The translations under genes were made by a program, and so were the position numbers. Below are positions 24,720 through 32,549 of a stretch of DNA of 39,519 nt, piece after piece. The stretch covers positions 1-39,519 of the forward strand of contig JBHHYS010000012.1 in assembly GCA_046757645.1 (NCBI GenBank), read 5' to 3'. The stretch comes from JBHHYS01 sp046757645 (lineage in GTDB: Bacteria; Acidobacteriota; Terriglobia; Acidiferrales; 2-02-FULL-67-57). The notes under the pieces are model-generated. The model was not told the DNA's origin. It saw nothing but the letters and a program-made list of their open reading frames with translations, and did no database searches. Each line of letters begins with the position of its first letter. Within the stretch, counting starts at the first letter, position 1.

Positions 24720-24845
24720 TAAGGGCGACAGGCGACAAGCAACCGGGCAGCTGCCGAACCCCGAGAAGGGGACGCCGAGTCTGGCGGGCATGCTCTGCAT
24801 CGCCTGCCGAGGGCAGCCGAGACCCTGAGGCGGTGGACGACTAGA

Positions 24846-25520
24846 ATGCCCCCCACACGCGCAGGCCGAACCGCTTACAGCAACAAGTTGGATCACATCC
24901 TGGCATGCGCCACCCGGGTCTTTTGCGAAAAAGGGTACGAGGGGGCCAGCATCCGGGACATCGCCCGCCGCTGCCGCGTCTCCTTGGCCGGCCTCTACTA
25001 CTATGTGGAGAGCAAGGAAAAGCTCCTCTACTTGATCCAGAAACAGTGCTTCACCACCCTGATCGCGAGCTTGCAGGCGCAGCTTAACGGGGCCCGCTCC
25101 GACCCGGCGGCCAGGCTGCGCTTATTGGTCCGCAACCATCTCCGCTACTTCTTGCAGAACCCCGAGGCCATGAAGGTGCTCTCCCACGAGTCCGACAGCC
25201 TCACGCCCCCCTATGCCCAGCAGGTGGCCGAGCTCAAGCGGGTCTACTACCGTCTCTGCCGGGGGATTGTTGAGGAACTCAAGCGCGGGCGCCAGTTGAA
25301 GCGCCTGAATAGCCGGCTGGCGGTGCTCAGTCTGTTTGGAATGATGAACTGGATTTACACGTGGTACAACCCCCGGGTGGACCCGGACGCCGACACCTTG
25401 GCGGATCACATCGCCGGGCTGTTTTTGGACGGGGTGGCGGCCGGGTCGGAGGCCTCGGCCTCGGCTCGAATCGGACGCGCGCGGCCGGGCGCTCGTGGGT
25501 TAAGCTTATCTCGGAGGTAA
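24846..25520 (+). CDS. TetR family transcriptional regulator
   Basis: 224 residues. Helix-turn-helix at about 15-60 (ILACATRVFCEKGYEGASIR, then CRVSLAGLYYYVESKEKLLY). The ligand domain resembles FadR/YsiA-type TetR proteins that bind acyl-CoA thioesters, which fits the acyl-CoA genes it heads. ATG 24846 is the family-like start, though its ribosome site is poor. The C-terminus after about residue 200 is low-complexity (ASASARIGRARPGARG). It is four bases from the next gene. Predicted role: repressor released by an aromatic or acyl-CoA intermediate (inference). Confidence 0.88.
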   Translation: MPPTRAGRTAYSNKLDHILACATRVFCEKGYEGASIRDIARRCRVSLAGLYYYVESKEKLLYLIQKQCFTTLIASLQAQLNGARSDPAARLRLLVRNHLRYFLQNPEAMKVLSHESDSLTPPYAQQVAELKRVYYRLCRGIVEELKRGRQLKRLNSRLAVLSLFGMMNWIYTWYNPRVDPDADTLADHIAGLFLDGVAAGSEASASARIGRARPGARGLSLSRR

Positions 25521-25524
25521 GGGC

Positions 25525-26334
25525 ATGGCTACCCAGACGACGGTCACAGGCAAGCAACTCATCCATTATCGGGTGGAGAAGGGCATCGGGGTCATCGAAA
25601 TCGATGACCCGCCGGCCAACACCTATACCTACACCATGATGCGCCAGCTCGACGCCGCCATCCTGCAGGCGCGGATGGACGACGACGTCCATGTCATCGT
25701 CCTGCGCGGGGCCGGGAAAAAGTTCTTCTCGGCCGGCGCCGATATCAAAATGCTGGCCGAGGCCACGCCCGGCTGGAAGTACTATTTCTGCTTGCACGCC
25801 AACGAAACCCTGAACCGTTTGGAACAAACCTCTAAACTGGTGATCGCTGCCCTGAACGGGCATACGGTCGGCGGGGGACTGGAGATCGCCTTGGCCTGTG
25901 ACATCCGCTTGGCCCGGAAAGAGGGGGGCAAGATTGGGCTGCCGGAGGTCAACTTGGGCGTGTTGCCCGGCACCGGCGGAACCCAGCGTCTGGCCCGGAT
26001 AGTGGGAAAAGCCCGCGCCATCGAGCTGATCGCCACCGGCCGCACTTTTTCCTTCGACGAGGCGCTGGAGATGGGGCTGGTCAACCACATCCTCGACCGG
26101 GATACTTTTTGGGACGAGGTCGTGGCCTACGCCCGCCAGTTCGTTCCCCCCGCGAAGGCCAGCCGGGCCGTGGGGCGCATCAAGCGAGCGGTGCAGACCG
26201 GCACGGAAATGGGATTTGCCGAAGGGTTGGCCCTGGAGCGCGAATTGCAGCAGTTGCTCTTCCAGAGTGAAGATGCCCGCGAAGGCCTCCACGCCTACGT
26301 TGAAAAGCGCCAGCCCAAGTTTAACGCCAAGTAA
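25525..26334 (+). CDS. Enoyl-CoA hydratase/isomerase (crotonase) 1
   Basis: 269 residues. Crotonase fold: the oxyanion-hole segments FFSAGADIKML and GHTVGGGLEIALACD, with the two catalytic glutamates of hydratases both present (in GGGLEIAL and in GLPEVNLGVLPGTGG). A hydratase of enoyl-CoA thioesters is therefore expected. GGAGG precedes ATG 25525. It is the first enzyme gene of the operon. The PPANTYTYTMM segment near the N-terminus is a variant of the usual RPxxxNA. Substrate, aliphatic or ring-derived, is not readable. Confidence 0.88.
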   Translation: MATQTTVTGKQLIHYRVEKGIGVIEIDDPPANTYTYTMMRQLDAAILQARMDDDVHVIVLRGAGKKFFSAGADIKMLAEATPGWKYYFCLHANETLNRLEQTSKLVIAALNGHTVGGGLEIALACDIRLARKEGGKIGLPEVNLGVLPGTGGTQRLARIVGKARAIELIATGRTFSFDEALEMGLVNHILDRDTFWDEVVAYARQFVPPAKASRAVGRIKRAVQTGTEMGFAEGLALERELQQLLFQSEDAREGLHAYVEKRQPKFNAK

Positions 26335-26369
26335 TTCGGGCCGATCCAACCGCGGAGAGAGAGGCAAGC

Positions 26370-27842
26370 ATGGCAACCAGCGCACGCGTGGAAATCCATC
26401 CCGGAAAATTGTTCATCGGCGGGCAGTGGGTGGAGGCCGCTTCCGGCAAAACCTTTTCCACCCTGAATCCGGCCACCGGTGAACTCCTCACCCAACTGGC
26501 GGAAGCCGACGCGCCCGAAGTCGAGGCAGCGGTTCGCGCCGCGCGCCGCGCCTTTGAAGAGGGTCCCTGGGCGAGCATGAGCGCCGCCGACCGCGGCAAG
26601 CTGCTCCTGAAGCTGGCTGACTTGGTGGAAAAGCACATCGAAGAGTTCGCCTACTTGGAAACCCTCGACAACGGGAAGCCCATCTTCGAGTCGCGCTATG
26701 TGGACCTGCCTATGGTGGTCGAAGTCTTGCAGTACTACGCTGGCTGGACCACCAAAATCCACGGGGAAACCATCCCGGTGCGCGGCCCCTTCTTCAACTA
26801 CACCCTGCGCGAGCCGGTGGGGGTGGTGGCGGCTATCGTCCCCTGGAATTTTCCCCTGCTGCTGGCTTCCTGGAAAATCGCTCCGGCACTGGCAACCGGC
26901 AACACGGTGATTTGGAAGCCGGCGCAGCTTACTTCGCTTACTGCCCTGAAGTTCGCGGAGATTTGCCAGGAGGCCGGGGTGCCGGAGGGGGTAGTCAATG
27001 TGCTGACCGGGAAGGGCAGCGTGGTGGGGATGGGGCTGGTCAAGCATCCGGGGGTGGACAAGATCGCCCTGACCGGCTCCACGGAGACCGGCAAGACGGT
27101 GATGCGCGCCGGCGCGGACACCCTGAAGAAAATCACCCTGGAGTTGGGAGGCAAGTCGCCCAACATCGTGCTCGCCGACGCTGACCTGGATGCGGCGGTC
27201 AAGGGAGCCTACAACGCAATTTTTTACGGCAAGGGGGAAGTCTGCGCCGCCGGCTCCCGCCTGTTGGTGGACAAGGCAATCCACGACCCCTTTATGGAGA
27301 AGCTGGTGGGGCGGACCAAGAAGCTGCAACCGGGCGACCCGCTCGACCCCAAAACCCGCCTGGGGGCCATCGTCTCCGAAGGACAGATGAAAAAGGTCTT
27401 GGAGTACGTCGAGATCGGGAAGAAGGAAGGCGCGCAGCTCCTCACCGGGGGCACGCGCGCCTCGGTGGGCAACGGCAAGGGATTCTTCGTCCTGCCCACC
27501 ATCTTCGACGGGGTGCGCAACCACATGCGGCTGGCGCAGGAGGAAATTTTCGGGCCGGTGCTGGCCACCATCGAATTCGCCGACATCGACGAGGTGATCC
27601 GCGAAGCCAACAAAAACCCCTACGGGCTGGCGGCCGCCGTGTGGACGCGCGACATCGGCAAGGCTCACTACGTCGCTCATCGTCTCCGGGCCGGCACCGT
27701 CTGGATCAACGCCTACAACGTCTATGACCCGGCGGCGCCTTTTGGCGGCTACAAGGCGAGCGGCTTCGGGCGCGAGCTGGGAATGCATGCCCTGGAGCAC
27801 TACACCCAGGTGAAAGACGTCTGGGTCAATTTGAAGGACTGA
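26370..27842 (+). CDS. NAD(P)-dependent aldehyde dehydrogenase
   Basis: 490 residues, standard length. Motifs: PWNFPLLLASWKIAPALATGN, nucleotide loop TGSTETGKTVM, general base Glu in LELGGKSPNIVL, nucleophile Cys in GKGEVCAAGSRLLV, then EEIFGPVLATIEF and PFGGYKASGFGRELG. Oxidises an aldehyde to the acid. In the aromatic-CoA pathways the matching step would be oxidation of the semialdehyde formed on ring opening (BoxD, or the dehydrogenase part of PaaZ); this is inferred from the neighbours. The usual xGQxC wording of the active site is GEVC. Its stop overlaps the next start by one base. Confidence 0.9.
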   Translation: MATSARVEIHPGKLFIGGQWVEAASGKTFSTLNPATGELLTQLAEADAPEVEAAVRAARRAFEEGPWASMSAADRGKLLLKLADLVEKHIEEFAYLETLDNGKPIFESRYVDLPMVVEVLQYYAGWTTKIHGETIPVRGPFFNYTLREPVGVVAAIVPWNFPLLLASWKIAPALATGNTVIWKPAQLTSLTALKFAEICQEAGVPEGVVNVLTGKGSVVGMGLVKHPGVDKIALTGSTETGKTVMRAGADTLKKITLELGGKSPNIVLADADLDAAVKGAYNAIFYGKGEVCAAGSRLLVDKAIHDPFMEKLVGRTKKLQPGDPLDPKTRLGAIVSEGQMKKVLEYVEIGKKEGAQLLTGGTRASVGNGKGFFVLPTIFDGVRNHMRLAQEEIFGPVLATIEFADIDEVIREANKNPYGLAAAVWTRDIGKAHYVAHRLRAGTVWINAYNVYDPAAPFGGYKASGFGRELGMHALEHYTQVKDVWVNLKD

Positions 27843-28390
27843 TGGCGAAGAAGGCCTCCCAGAATGGCCCACCGCAGCGGCTGCCCGACTATTTGCGGCC
27901 TGGCTTGAAGCTGGTCTTTGTCGGCTACAACCCCGGGCTGCGGTCGGCCCGGTTGGGCCACTACTACGCCGGCCGCGGCAACCAATTCTGGCCGTTTCTT
28001 ACCCGGGCGGGTTTTGTGGCCGAACGATTGACGTTTTCCGAGGATAGCCGGCTGCTCGAGTTCGGCATGGGCTTGACCGACATCGTCAAGCGGCCCAGCC
28101 GCGGCGCCGCTGAACTGACGGTCGCCGACTACCGGCGCGGCCGAGCCCTCCTGCGGGAGAAAATTCGCCGCTACCGGCCACGTGCCCTGGCGTTTGTGGG
28201 CAAGGGTGTCTACGAACGATTCGCGGGCCGGCGCGTAAGCCTAGGTCTGCAACCAGAAAGTGTCTTCGGCGCGCGGGTGTTCGTGCTGCCGTCGACCAGC
28301 GGCGCCAACGCCTCGGTGTCACGCCAGCAAAAGCTACGCTACTTTTGCCAATTGGCGCGCTGGCTGAATCGAGTTCCCGCAAGCGCATAG
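27842..28390 (+). CDS. mug: Mug/TDG-type mismatch-specific DNA glycosylase
   Basis: 182 residues. Family 2 uracil-DNA glycosylase fold: VFVGYNPGLRSARLGHYYAG (motif 1, with the catalytic Asn in GYNPG), NQFWPFLTRAG, GMGLTDIVKRPSRGAAEL, and VLPSTSGANAS as the second motif. Removes uracil, thymine or alkylated bases from mismatches. It overlaps the aldehyde dehydrogenase stop by one base and is therefore translationally coupled into a catabolic operon, an unexpected place for a repair gene. Possible logic: reactive epoxides or aldehydes made by the pathway damage DNA (inference only). Confidence 0.88.
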   Translation: MAKKASQNGPPQRLPDYLRPGLKLVFVGYNPGLRSARLGHYYAGRGNQFWPFLTRAGFVAERLTFSEDSRLLEFGMGLTDIVKRPSRGAAELTVADYRRGRALLREKIRRYRPRALAFVGKGVYERFAGRRVSLGLQPESVFGARVFVLPSTSGANASVSRQQKLRYFCQLARWLNRVPASA

Positions 28391-28411
28391 CGCAGGAGGG
28401 AGGCAAGCAGA

Positions 28412-28831
28412 ATGGCTGACAACAAGAAAATCGTGAAGGGGTTGAACGAAGCGTTGGAACGCGAGCTGGGGAATGTGATCCGCTACCTGCATCACTCCTT
28501 CCTGGTTCGGGGGGTGAACCGCGGGCCGCTGGTGGACTTCTTCCGGCAGAAAGCCCGGGAATCCTTCGAACACGCCACCGCGCTGGGGGAAAAGATCGTG
28601 GCGCTGGGCGGGCATCCTTCCATCGAGATTCCCAAGATGAAAGAGATTGGCCACAAGAGCGTGGAGGAGATGCTGGGCGAGGAGTTGGAGAGCGAAAAGG
28701 AAGAGGTGAAGGAATACATCAAATTGCTCCGCCGGGTGGAGGACGACATCGCCCTCGAGTTCATGCTGAAAGAGATCATCAAGGAAGAGCAGGAAGGGAT
28801 CGAGGACTTGGAGAAGCGCCTCCGCAGCTAG
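28412..28831 (+). CDS. Ferritin-like / bacterioferritin-type protein
   Basis: 139 residues, four-helix bundle pattern. Helix 1 has LNEALERELGNVIRYLHHS, helix 2 ARESFEHATALGEKIVALGG with an E-x-x-H metal pair, and helices 3 and 4 are glutamate-rich (EELESEKEEVKEYIKLLRRVE and EEQEGIEDLEK). This matches short bacterioferritin-like or DUF-type ferritin proteins that bind a di-iron centre. GGAGGGAGG lies upstream of ATG 28412. It lies two genes from a diiron oxygenase, so a part in iron supply or protection of that enzyme is possible. Confidence 0.8.
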   Translation: MADNKKIVKGLNEALERELGNVIRYLHHSFLVRGVNRGPLVDFFRQKARESFEHATALGEKIVALGGHPSIEIPKMKEIGHKSVEEMLGEELESEKEEVKEYIKLLRRVEDDIALEFMLKEIIKEEQEGIEDLEKRLRS

Positions 28832-28836
28832 AGACG

Positions 28837-29628
28837 ATGAGTGCATCGGTGTTGGAAATCCGCCGCCAGGAAAGCATCGCCACGCTGGTGCTCAACCGCC
28901 CGGAACGGCTGAATGCCCTGAATCTTGAACTGGGCCGCGCCCTGGCGACCGCGCTCAAGCAACTGGCAGACGATCCGGGAGTGCGCGTAGTGGTCCTCAC
29001 CGGAGCGGGCCGCGGCTTCTGCGCGGGGGGCGACCTCCGGGAAATGCAAGAGCTGCGCCGCAACGGCACCGGGGCGCCTCTGCGGCCGCTGGTGGAGGCC
29101 GGGAAGGAGATCGTGTTGACGATTCGTCGCATGCCCAAGCCCGTCCTGGCCTCCGTAAACGGTGCCGCGGCGGGCGCCGGGGCCAACCTGGCCCTGGCCT
29201 GCGACCTTCGCTGGGCCTCCGACCAGGCCAGTTTCGCCGAATCCTTCACGCACGTGGGTCTGCACCCGGACTTCGGCGGAACCTACTTCCTTCCCCGGCT
29301 GGCGGGGGTGGCGCGCGCCGCCGAGCTGATCTATCTGGGGGAGATAATTGATGCCCGCACGGCTGAGCGCCTGGGCATGGTGAACCGGGTGGTGCCGCAT
29401 CAGCGCCTGGAAGAAGAAACCCGGCGGCTGGCGAGTAAGCTGGCTGCCCGGCCGCCGCTGGCCGTGGCCCTGGCCAAGCAGGCGCTGTTCCAGCGGCTGG
29501 AGCCTGACCTGGAAGCGATGCTTGACTACGAAATTGCCGCGCAAGAAAAATGCTTCGCCTCGGCCGACGCGCTGGAGGGGTTCAATGCCTTTCTGGAAAA
29601 ACGGGCGCCGGTCTTCCGGGGAAACTAG
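28837..29628 (+). CDS. PaaG-like enoyl-CoA isomerase/hydratase (crotonase) 2
   Basis: 263 residues. Crotonase fold with FCAGGDLREMQ and NGAAAGAGANLALACD. The first hydratase glutamate is absent (GAGANLAL), and the second catalytic position is Asp145 in GLHPDFGGTYFLPR. This pattern, GAGA plus P-D-x-G-G-T, is that of PaaG (1,2-epoxyphenylacetyl-CoA isomerase), which turns a ring epoxide into an oxepin. It directly precedes the BoxB-like oxygenase (51 bases), so an epoxide-isomerising role on the oxygenase product is a reasonable inference. Five-base gap from the ferritin-like gene. Confidence 0.85.
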   Translation: MSASVLEIRRQESIATLVLNRPERLNALNLELGRALATALKQLADDPGVRVVVLTGAGRGFCAGGDLREMQELRRNGTGAPLRPLVEAGKEIVLTIRRMPKPVLASVNGAAAGAGANLALACDLRWASDQASFAESFTHVGLHPDFGGTYFLPRLAGVARAAELIYLGEIIDARTAERLGMVNRVVPHQRLEEETRRLASKLAARPPLAVALAKQALFQRLEPDLEAMLDYEIAAQEKCFASADALEGFNAFLEKRAPVFRGN

Positions 29629-29679
29629 AGTTGGGCGCCGGGAAGAGAACTCAACCATGCTCTGAGGGAAGGTGAACGG

Positions 29680-30801
29680 ATGGGAAGCAGAATCTCAACC
29701 TTTGACGATTGGGTGGATCTCTTTCGCGAGTGGCAGAAGGAAATCGGCGTCGATCTGCCGGAAATCACCCAGTACCAATTCGAGGCCAAGTACGGCCGAT
29801 TGAAGTCGATGGAGGTGGAGTTCGGCGACTTCAGAGGTGAGCGCAAGTGGGAGAAGGTGCTGGAGATTCCCGACCAGCGCATCCGCGACGCCCTGCAGAA
29901 CTTGATTGTCTATCAGGGGGACACCGAATTCGCCTCCGTGGAGCAGCAGCGCTTCCTGTTCGAGACCGCGCCCTCGCACTACGACCGCCAGGCGCTGGCC
30001 CGGGTGATGACCGAAGAGATGCGCCACGGCTGGCAGATGTGCCACCTGCTGATCAGTCACTTCGGGCACTCTGGCCGGCTGGAAGCCTTGAAGCAGCTGG
30101 AGCGCCGCGCCTTCGAGAACAAGCGCTTGCTGCGCGCTTTCAATGACCCCGTGCAGAACTGGCTCGACTTTTACACCTATACCGACTTCGTCGACCGCGA
30201 CGGCAAGTTCCAACTCACCATGCTGAGCTACTCGGCCTTTGCCCCGCTGGCCAGTTCGATGATTCCCATGCTGCGGGAAGAGTCTTTTCACCTGGGCACC
30301 GGGCAAGACGGCCTGAAGCGCCTCCTCCGGGCGGGGAAGATTCCCCCGGCAATCATCCAGAAGTACGTCAACAAGTGGGTCCCGGCGGCCTACGACCTCT
30401 TCGGCGTTGACCATTCCTCCTCGGCCCATTGGTTTTATGTCTGGGGTTTGAAAGGACGCTACGACGAGCACGCCACCCCCCAGCCGGCCGACAAGGAGCA
30501 GTTGAACGAGCACAGCCGCGAGCTCTACCGCCTGGAGTGCGAGCAACTGCTGGCGGCGTTGAACAAGCTGATCCCTGACGACCAGCCCAAGCTCTACGCC
30601 CCGGACTTGAAGTTCAACCGCCGCATCGGCGACTACGCCGGCCAGCCTTACAGTGTCAGCGGCGAACGCCTCTCCTTGGAAGAGTTCGAAAAGCACCGCC
30701 AGGAAGTGCTGCCGAACGAAAAGGACCTGGCGGCGCTGGCGGCGATCTTCGACGAGAGCGGCTGGGTAGCCGAGAAGAAAGCCAGCACACGCGCACAATG
30801 A
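29680..30801 (+). CDS. BoxB-like diiron aryl-CoA oxygenase (benzoyl-CoA epoxidase family)
   Basis: 373 residues of the phenylacetate-catabolic/BoxB family. From memory of Azoarcus BoxB, YQGDTEFASVEQQRFL, TEEMRHGWQMCHLL, FVDRDGKFQLTMLSYSAF and LREESFHLGTGQDG align well. The six diiron ligands would be Glu88, Glu113, His116, Asp172, Glu201 and His204, all present. It is about 100 residues shorter than BoxB (near 473), missing mainly N-terminal residues. BoxB inserts one oxygen atom into benzoyl-CoA to give the 2,3-epoxide, using electrons from BoxA; no BoxA lies in the window. GAGGGAAGG precedes ATG 29680. The stop overlaps the next start by four bases (ATGA). PaaA is a more distant alternative. 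Confidence 0.85.
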   Translation: MGSRISTFDDWVDLFREWQKEIGVDLPEITQYQFEAKYGRLKSMEVEFGDFRGERKWEKVLEIPDQRIRDALQNLIVYQGDTEFASVEQQRFLFETAPSHYDRQALARVMTEEMRHGWQMCHLLISHFGHSGRLEALKQLERRAFENKRLLRAFNDPVQNWLDFYTYTDFVDRDGKFQLTMLSYSAFAPLASSMIPMLREESFHLGTGQDGLKRLLRAGKIPPAIIQKYVNKWVPAAYDLFGVDHSSSAHWFYVWGLKGRYDEHATPQPADKEQLNEHSRELYRLECEQLLAALNKLIPDDQPKLYAPDLKFNRRIGDYAGQPYSVSGERLSLEEFEKHRQEVLPNEKDLAALAAIFDESGWVAEKKASTRAQ

Positions 30802-31571
30802 CGGACGGCTCCCACATTCAGGTCGAACGCCAGGGTGCGGTGGCGCGCCTCTGGCTCGACCGCCCCCCGCTCAACGTGCTCGACATCCCCACGCTGGGCG
30901 AATTGAATGCGGTCCTGGACGCCCTGCCCGGGCCGCCTCGCCTGCGCTTCCTGGTTTTCGCCGGGCGCGGCGAGAAAGCCTTCTCGGCGGGGGTCGAGGT
31001 GCGGGACCACACCCCGGACCGGGTCGCGGAAATGTTGGGCCAGTTCCACCGCATCTTCCGCAAGCTGTGGAACTCCGACTGGGTCACTCTGGCGGCCGTC
31101 CACGGCCACTGCTTGGGCGGCGGCATGGAGCTGGCTACGGTCTGCGACTTTGTGATTGCCACCCATACGGCGCAGTTCGCCCAGCCGGAAATCAAGCTCG
31201 CCTGTTTCCCTCCGGTGGCGGCGGTGATGTTGCCGCCACTGGTGGGGCCCCGGCGGGCGCTCGACGTCATTCTCACCGGGCGCACCCTGACCGCGGACGA
31301 AGCCCACGCCTGGGGGCTGGTGACACAGGTGGTGGGCGAGGGCGAACTGGAAAGCGCCACCCAAAATTTTCTCCGGACGCTGGCAGCTCGCAGCCCGGCG
31401 GCCCTGCCCCTGGCGCGCCGGGCGGTATTGCGGGCGGCGGGCCTCGACTTCGAGCGTGCCCTCGATGAGATGGAAAAACTTTATCTCGACCGTTTGATGA
31501 AGACCGAGGATGCCGCCGAAGGGATCCGCGCCTTTATCGAGCGCCGCCGCCCGACCTGGGTCGGCCGGTAG
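30798..31571 (+). CDS. Crotonase 3, resembling cyclohexa-1,5-diene-carbonyl-CoA hydratase
   Basis: 257 residues. RPPLNVLDIPTLGELNAVLD, FSAGVEVRDHTPDRVAEML, HGHCLGGGMELATVCDFVIA and QPEIKLACFPPVAAVMLP are the wording of the Dch/BamR type hydratases known from anaerobic benzoyl-CoA degradation. Both catalytic glutamates are present (Glu111 in GGGMEL, Glu131 in QPEIKLA), so it should hydrate a double bond. It is translationally coupled to the BoxB-like gene (four-base overlap), so it probably acts on a product of that branch rather than on the classical dienoyl-CoA; the substrate is open. Confidence 0.85.
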   Translation: MTDGSHIQVERQGAVARLWLDRPPLNVLDIPTLGELNAVLDALPGPPRLRFLVFAGRGEKAFSAGVEVRDHTPDRVAEMLGQFHRIFRKLWNSDWVTLAAVHGHCLGGGMELATVCDFVIATHTAQFAQPEIKLACFPPVAAVMLPPLVGPRRALDVILTGRTLTADEAHAWGLVTQVVGEGELESATQNFLRTLAARSPAALPLARRAVLRAAGLDFERALDEMEKLYLDRLMKTEDAAEGIRAFIERRRPTWVGR

Positions 31572-31582
31572 GTCATAAGAAC

Positions 31583-31861
31583 ATGATGATTCTCATCGTC
31601 ATTTGGTTGGTATTGTTCGCATTCTACTTGGTCTATGTTTACCACTTCTCATACAAGGAGGTGTTTGGTCGCCCACTAGGATTTGGAATGGCAGTTGCCA
31701 TCATGGCCCTAATGAATCGGGCATTGATAGTGGTTGTGGCCTATTTGTCTTTCGCGAGGCGTGAGTTAGTTTTCTCCGGCGCTGTCATAGTCGCGGGCAT
31801 AGTTGGTCCTCTGGCCGCAAAACGCCTCGCACTGCAGCGCGAAGTCAATCGAGTTAGCTGA
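31583..31861 (+). CDS. Small membrane protein with unusual base composition
   Basis: 92 residues, three likely membrane helices (MILIVIWLVLFAFYLVYVY, FGMAVAIMALMNRALIVVVAYL, LVFSGAVIVAGIVGPLAA) and a basic C-terminus. No family recognised. The DNA is visibly richer in A+T than both neighbours, and no good ribosome site precedes ATG 31583 (11 bases after the previous stop). It sits between the Dch-like gene and the molybdenum-enzyme genes, next to a duplicated gene fragment and a palindromic repeat, so it may have been inserted into the operon. Confidence 0.55.
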   Translation: MMILIVIWLVLFAFYLVYVYHFSYKEVFGRPLGFGMAVAIMALMNRALIVVVAYLSFARRELVFSGAVIVAGIVGPLAAKRLALQREVNRVS

Positions 31862-31945
31862 GAAAATAGCTCACGAAAAGCGTGTTCCTGTGGACGAATC
31901 ACACCGCTGGGCGGCTGAATTCATCGTTCGGAGAAGGCCATAGCC

Positions 31946-31999
31946 ATGCACAAAGGGCTCATTCGGGTCATGGTCAACGGCCAACGCGATCAGGTTGTT
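31946..31999 (+). pseudogene. Duplicated 5' fragment of hcrC
   Basis: The frame from ATG 31946 reads MHKGLIRVMVNGQRDQVV, matching the start of HcrC, MHKELIRLRVNGQPFEVA at 32043. By eye the DNA is about 70% identical over the first 56 bases. After that the 30-base palindrome at 32000-32029 takes over and the frame becomes meaningless, ending at 32110. The fragment has its own good ribosome site (GGAGAAGG). It looks like the remains of a tandem duplication cut off by a palindromic repeat. Confidence 0.6.
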
Positions 32000-32029
32000 G
32001 TCCGGGCACGGCTTCAGCCGTGCCCGGAC
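32000..32029. repeat. 30-base perfect palindrome
   Basis: Arm GTCCGGGCACGGCT (32000-32013), TC, then its exact complement (32016-32029). The core GGCTTCAGCC is the complement of the core at 3313-3332. It lies between the truncated hcrC copy and the intact hcrC start (32043) and could fold in the mRNA just upstream of that start's ribosome site. Confidence 0.7.
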
Positions 32030-32042
32030 GAGCAAGGGTGGT

Positions 32043-32549
32043 ATGCACAAAGAACTTATCCGACTCAGAGTCAACGGGCAACCATTCGAGGTTGCCGTGC
32101 CCCCGAATAAGCTGCTGCTCGATGCGTTGCGTGAAGACTTGCGGCTGACGGGCGCCAAGCGCGGCTGCGACGACTCCAGTTGCGGCTGCTGCACAGTTTT
32201 GGTCGGCGGCGTGCCCATGCTCTCCTGCGTGATGCTGGCCGCCTCCTACCAAGAGGTTGAAATCACCACCATCGAAGGGGTCGCGCAGCGCGGCGAACTC
32301 GATCCGCTGCAGGAGGGCTTTTGCATCGAAGCCGGCGCCCAGTGCGGTTACTGCACGCCGGGAATCATCCTGGTAGCGAAGGCACTGCTCAAGCGCAATC
32401 CCCGCCCCACCCGGCAGGAAATCGCTGACGCTCTCTCCGGCAATCTCTGCCGTTGCACCGGCTATGAGCAGATCTATGCTTCCGTTGAGCACGCCATCAA
32501 GAAGCTGCAGGCAGCCCCCGTGGGGGCAGTTTCGAGGGTGTCATTCTGA
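32043..32549 (+). CDS. hcrC: 4-hydroxybenzoyl-CoA reductase, small iron-sulfur subunit
   Basis: 168 residues. The xanthine-oxidase-family 2x[2Fe-2S] subunit: plant-type ferredoxin cluster cysteines C42, C47, C50 and C62 in GCDDSSCGCCTVLVGGVPML-SC, and the alpha-helical cluster cysteines in CGYC (101-104) and CRC (136-138). It passes electrons between the FAD and molybdenum subunits. ATG 32043 matches the family start, with AAGGGTGG just before it. The last about six residues (VSRVSF) are encoded in the junction with the repeat at 32539-32639, which supplies the stop codon. Assignment to Hcr rather than another family member rests on the HcrB cluster. Confidence 0.85.
   Translation: MHKELIRLRVNGQPFEVAVPPNKLLLDALREDLRLTGAKRGCDDSSCGCCTVLVGGVPMLSCVMLAASYQEVEITTIEGVAQRGELDPLQEGFCIEAGAQCGYCTPGIILVAKALLKRNPRPTRQEIADALSGNLCRCTGYEQIYASVEHAIKKLQAAPVGAVSRVSF

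Larger units (their letters stand above)
24508..24845. other. Divergent regulatory region between the sigma factor and TetR genes
   Basis: 338 bases without a gene. It holds the TetR-operon promoter (24675-24703) with its operator (24704-24719). The sigma-side half has no clear promoter. Confidence 0.5.

Noticed and set aside
26295..27872. Minus-strand open frame of 525 codons
   Set aside because: Antisense to the aldehyde dehydrogenase, which has its catalytic Cys and Glu motifs in the plus frame.
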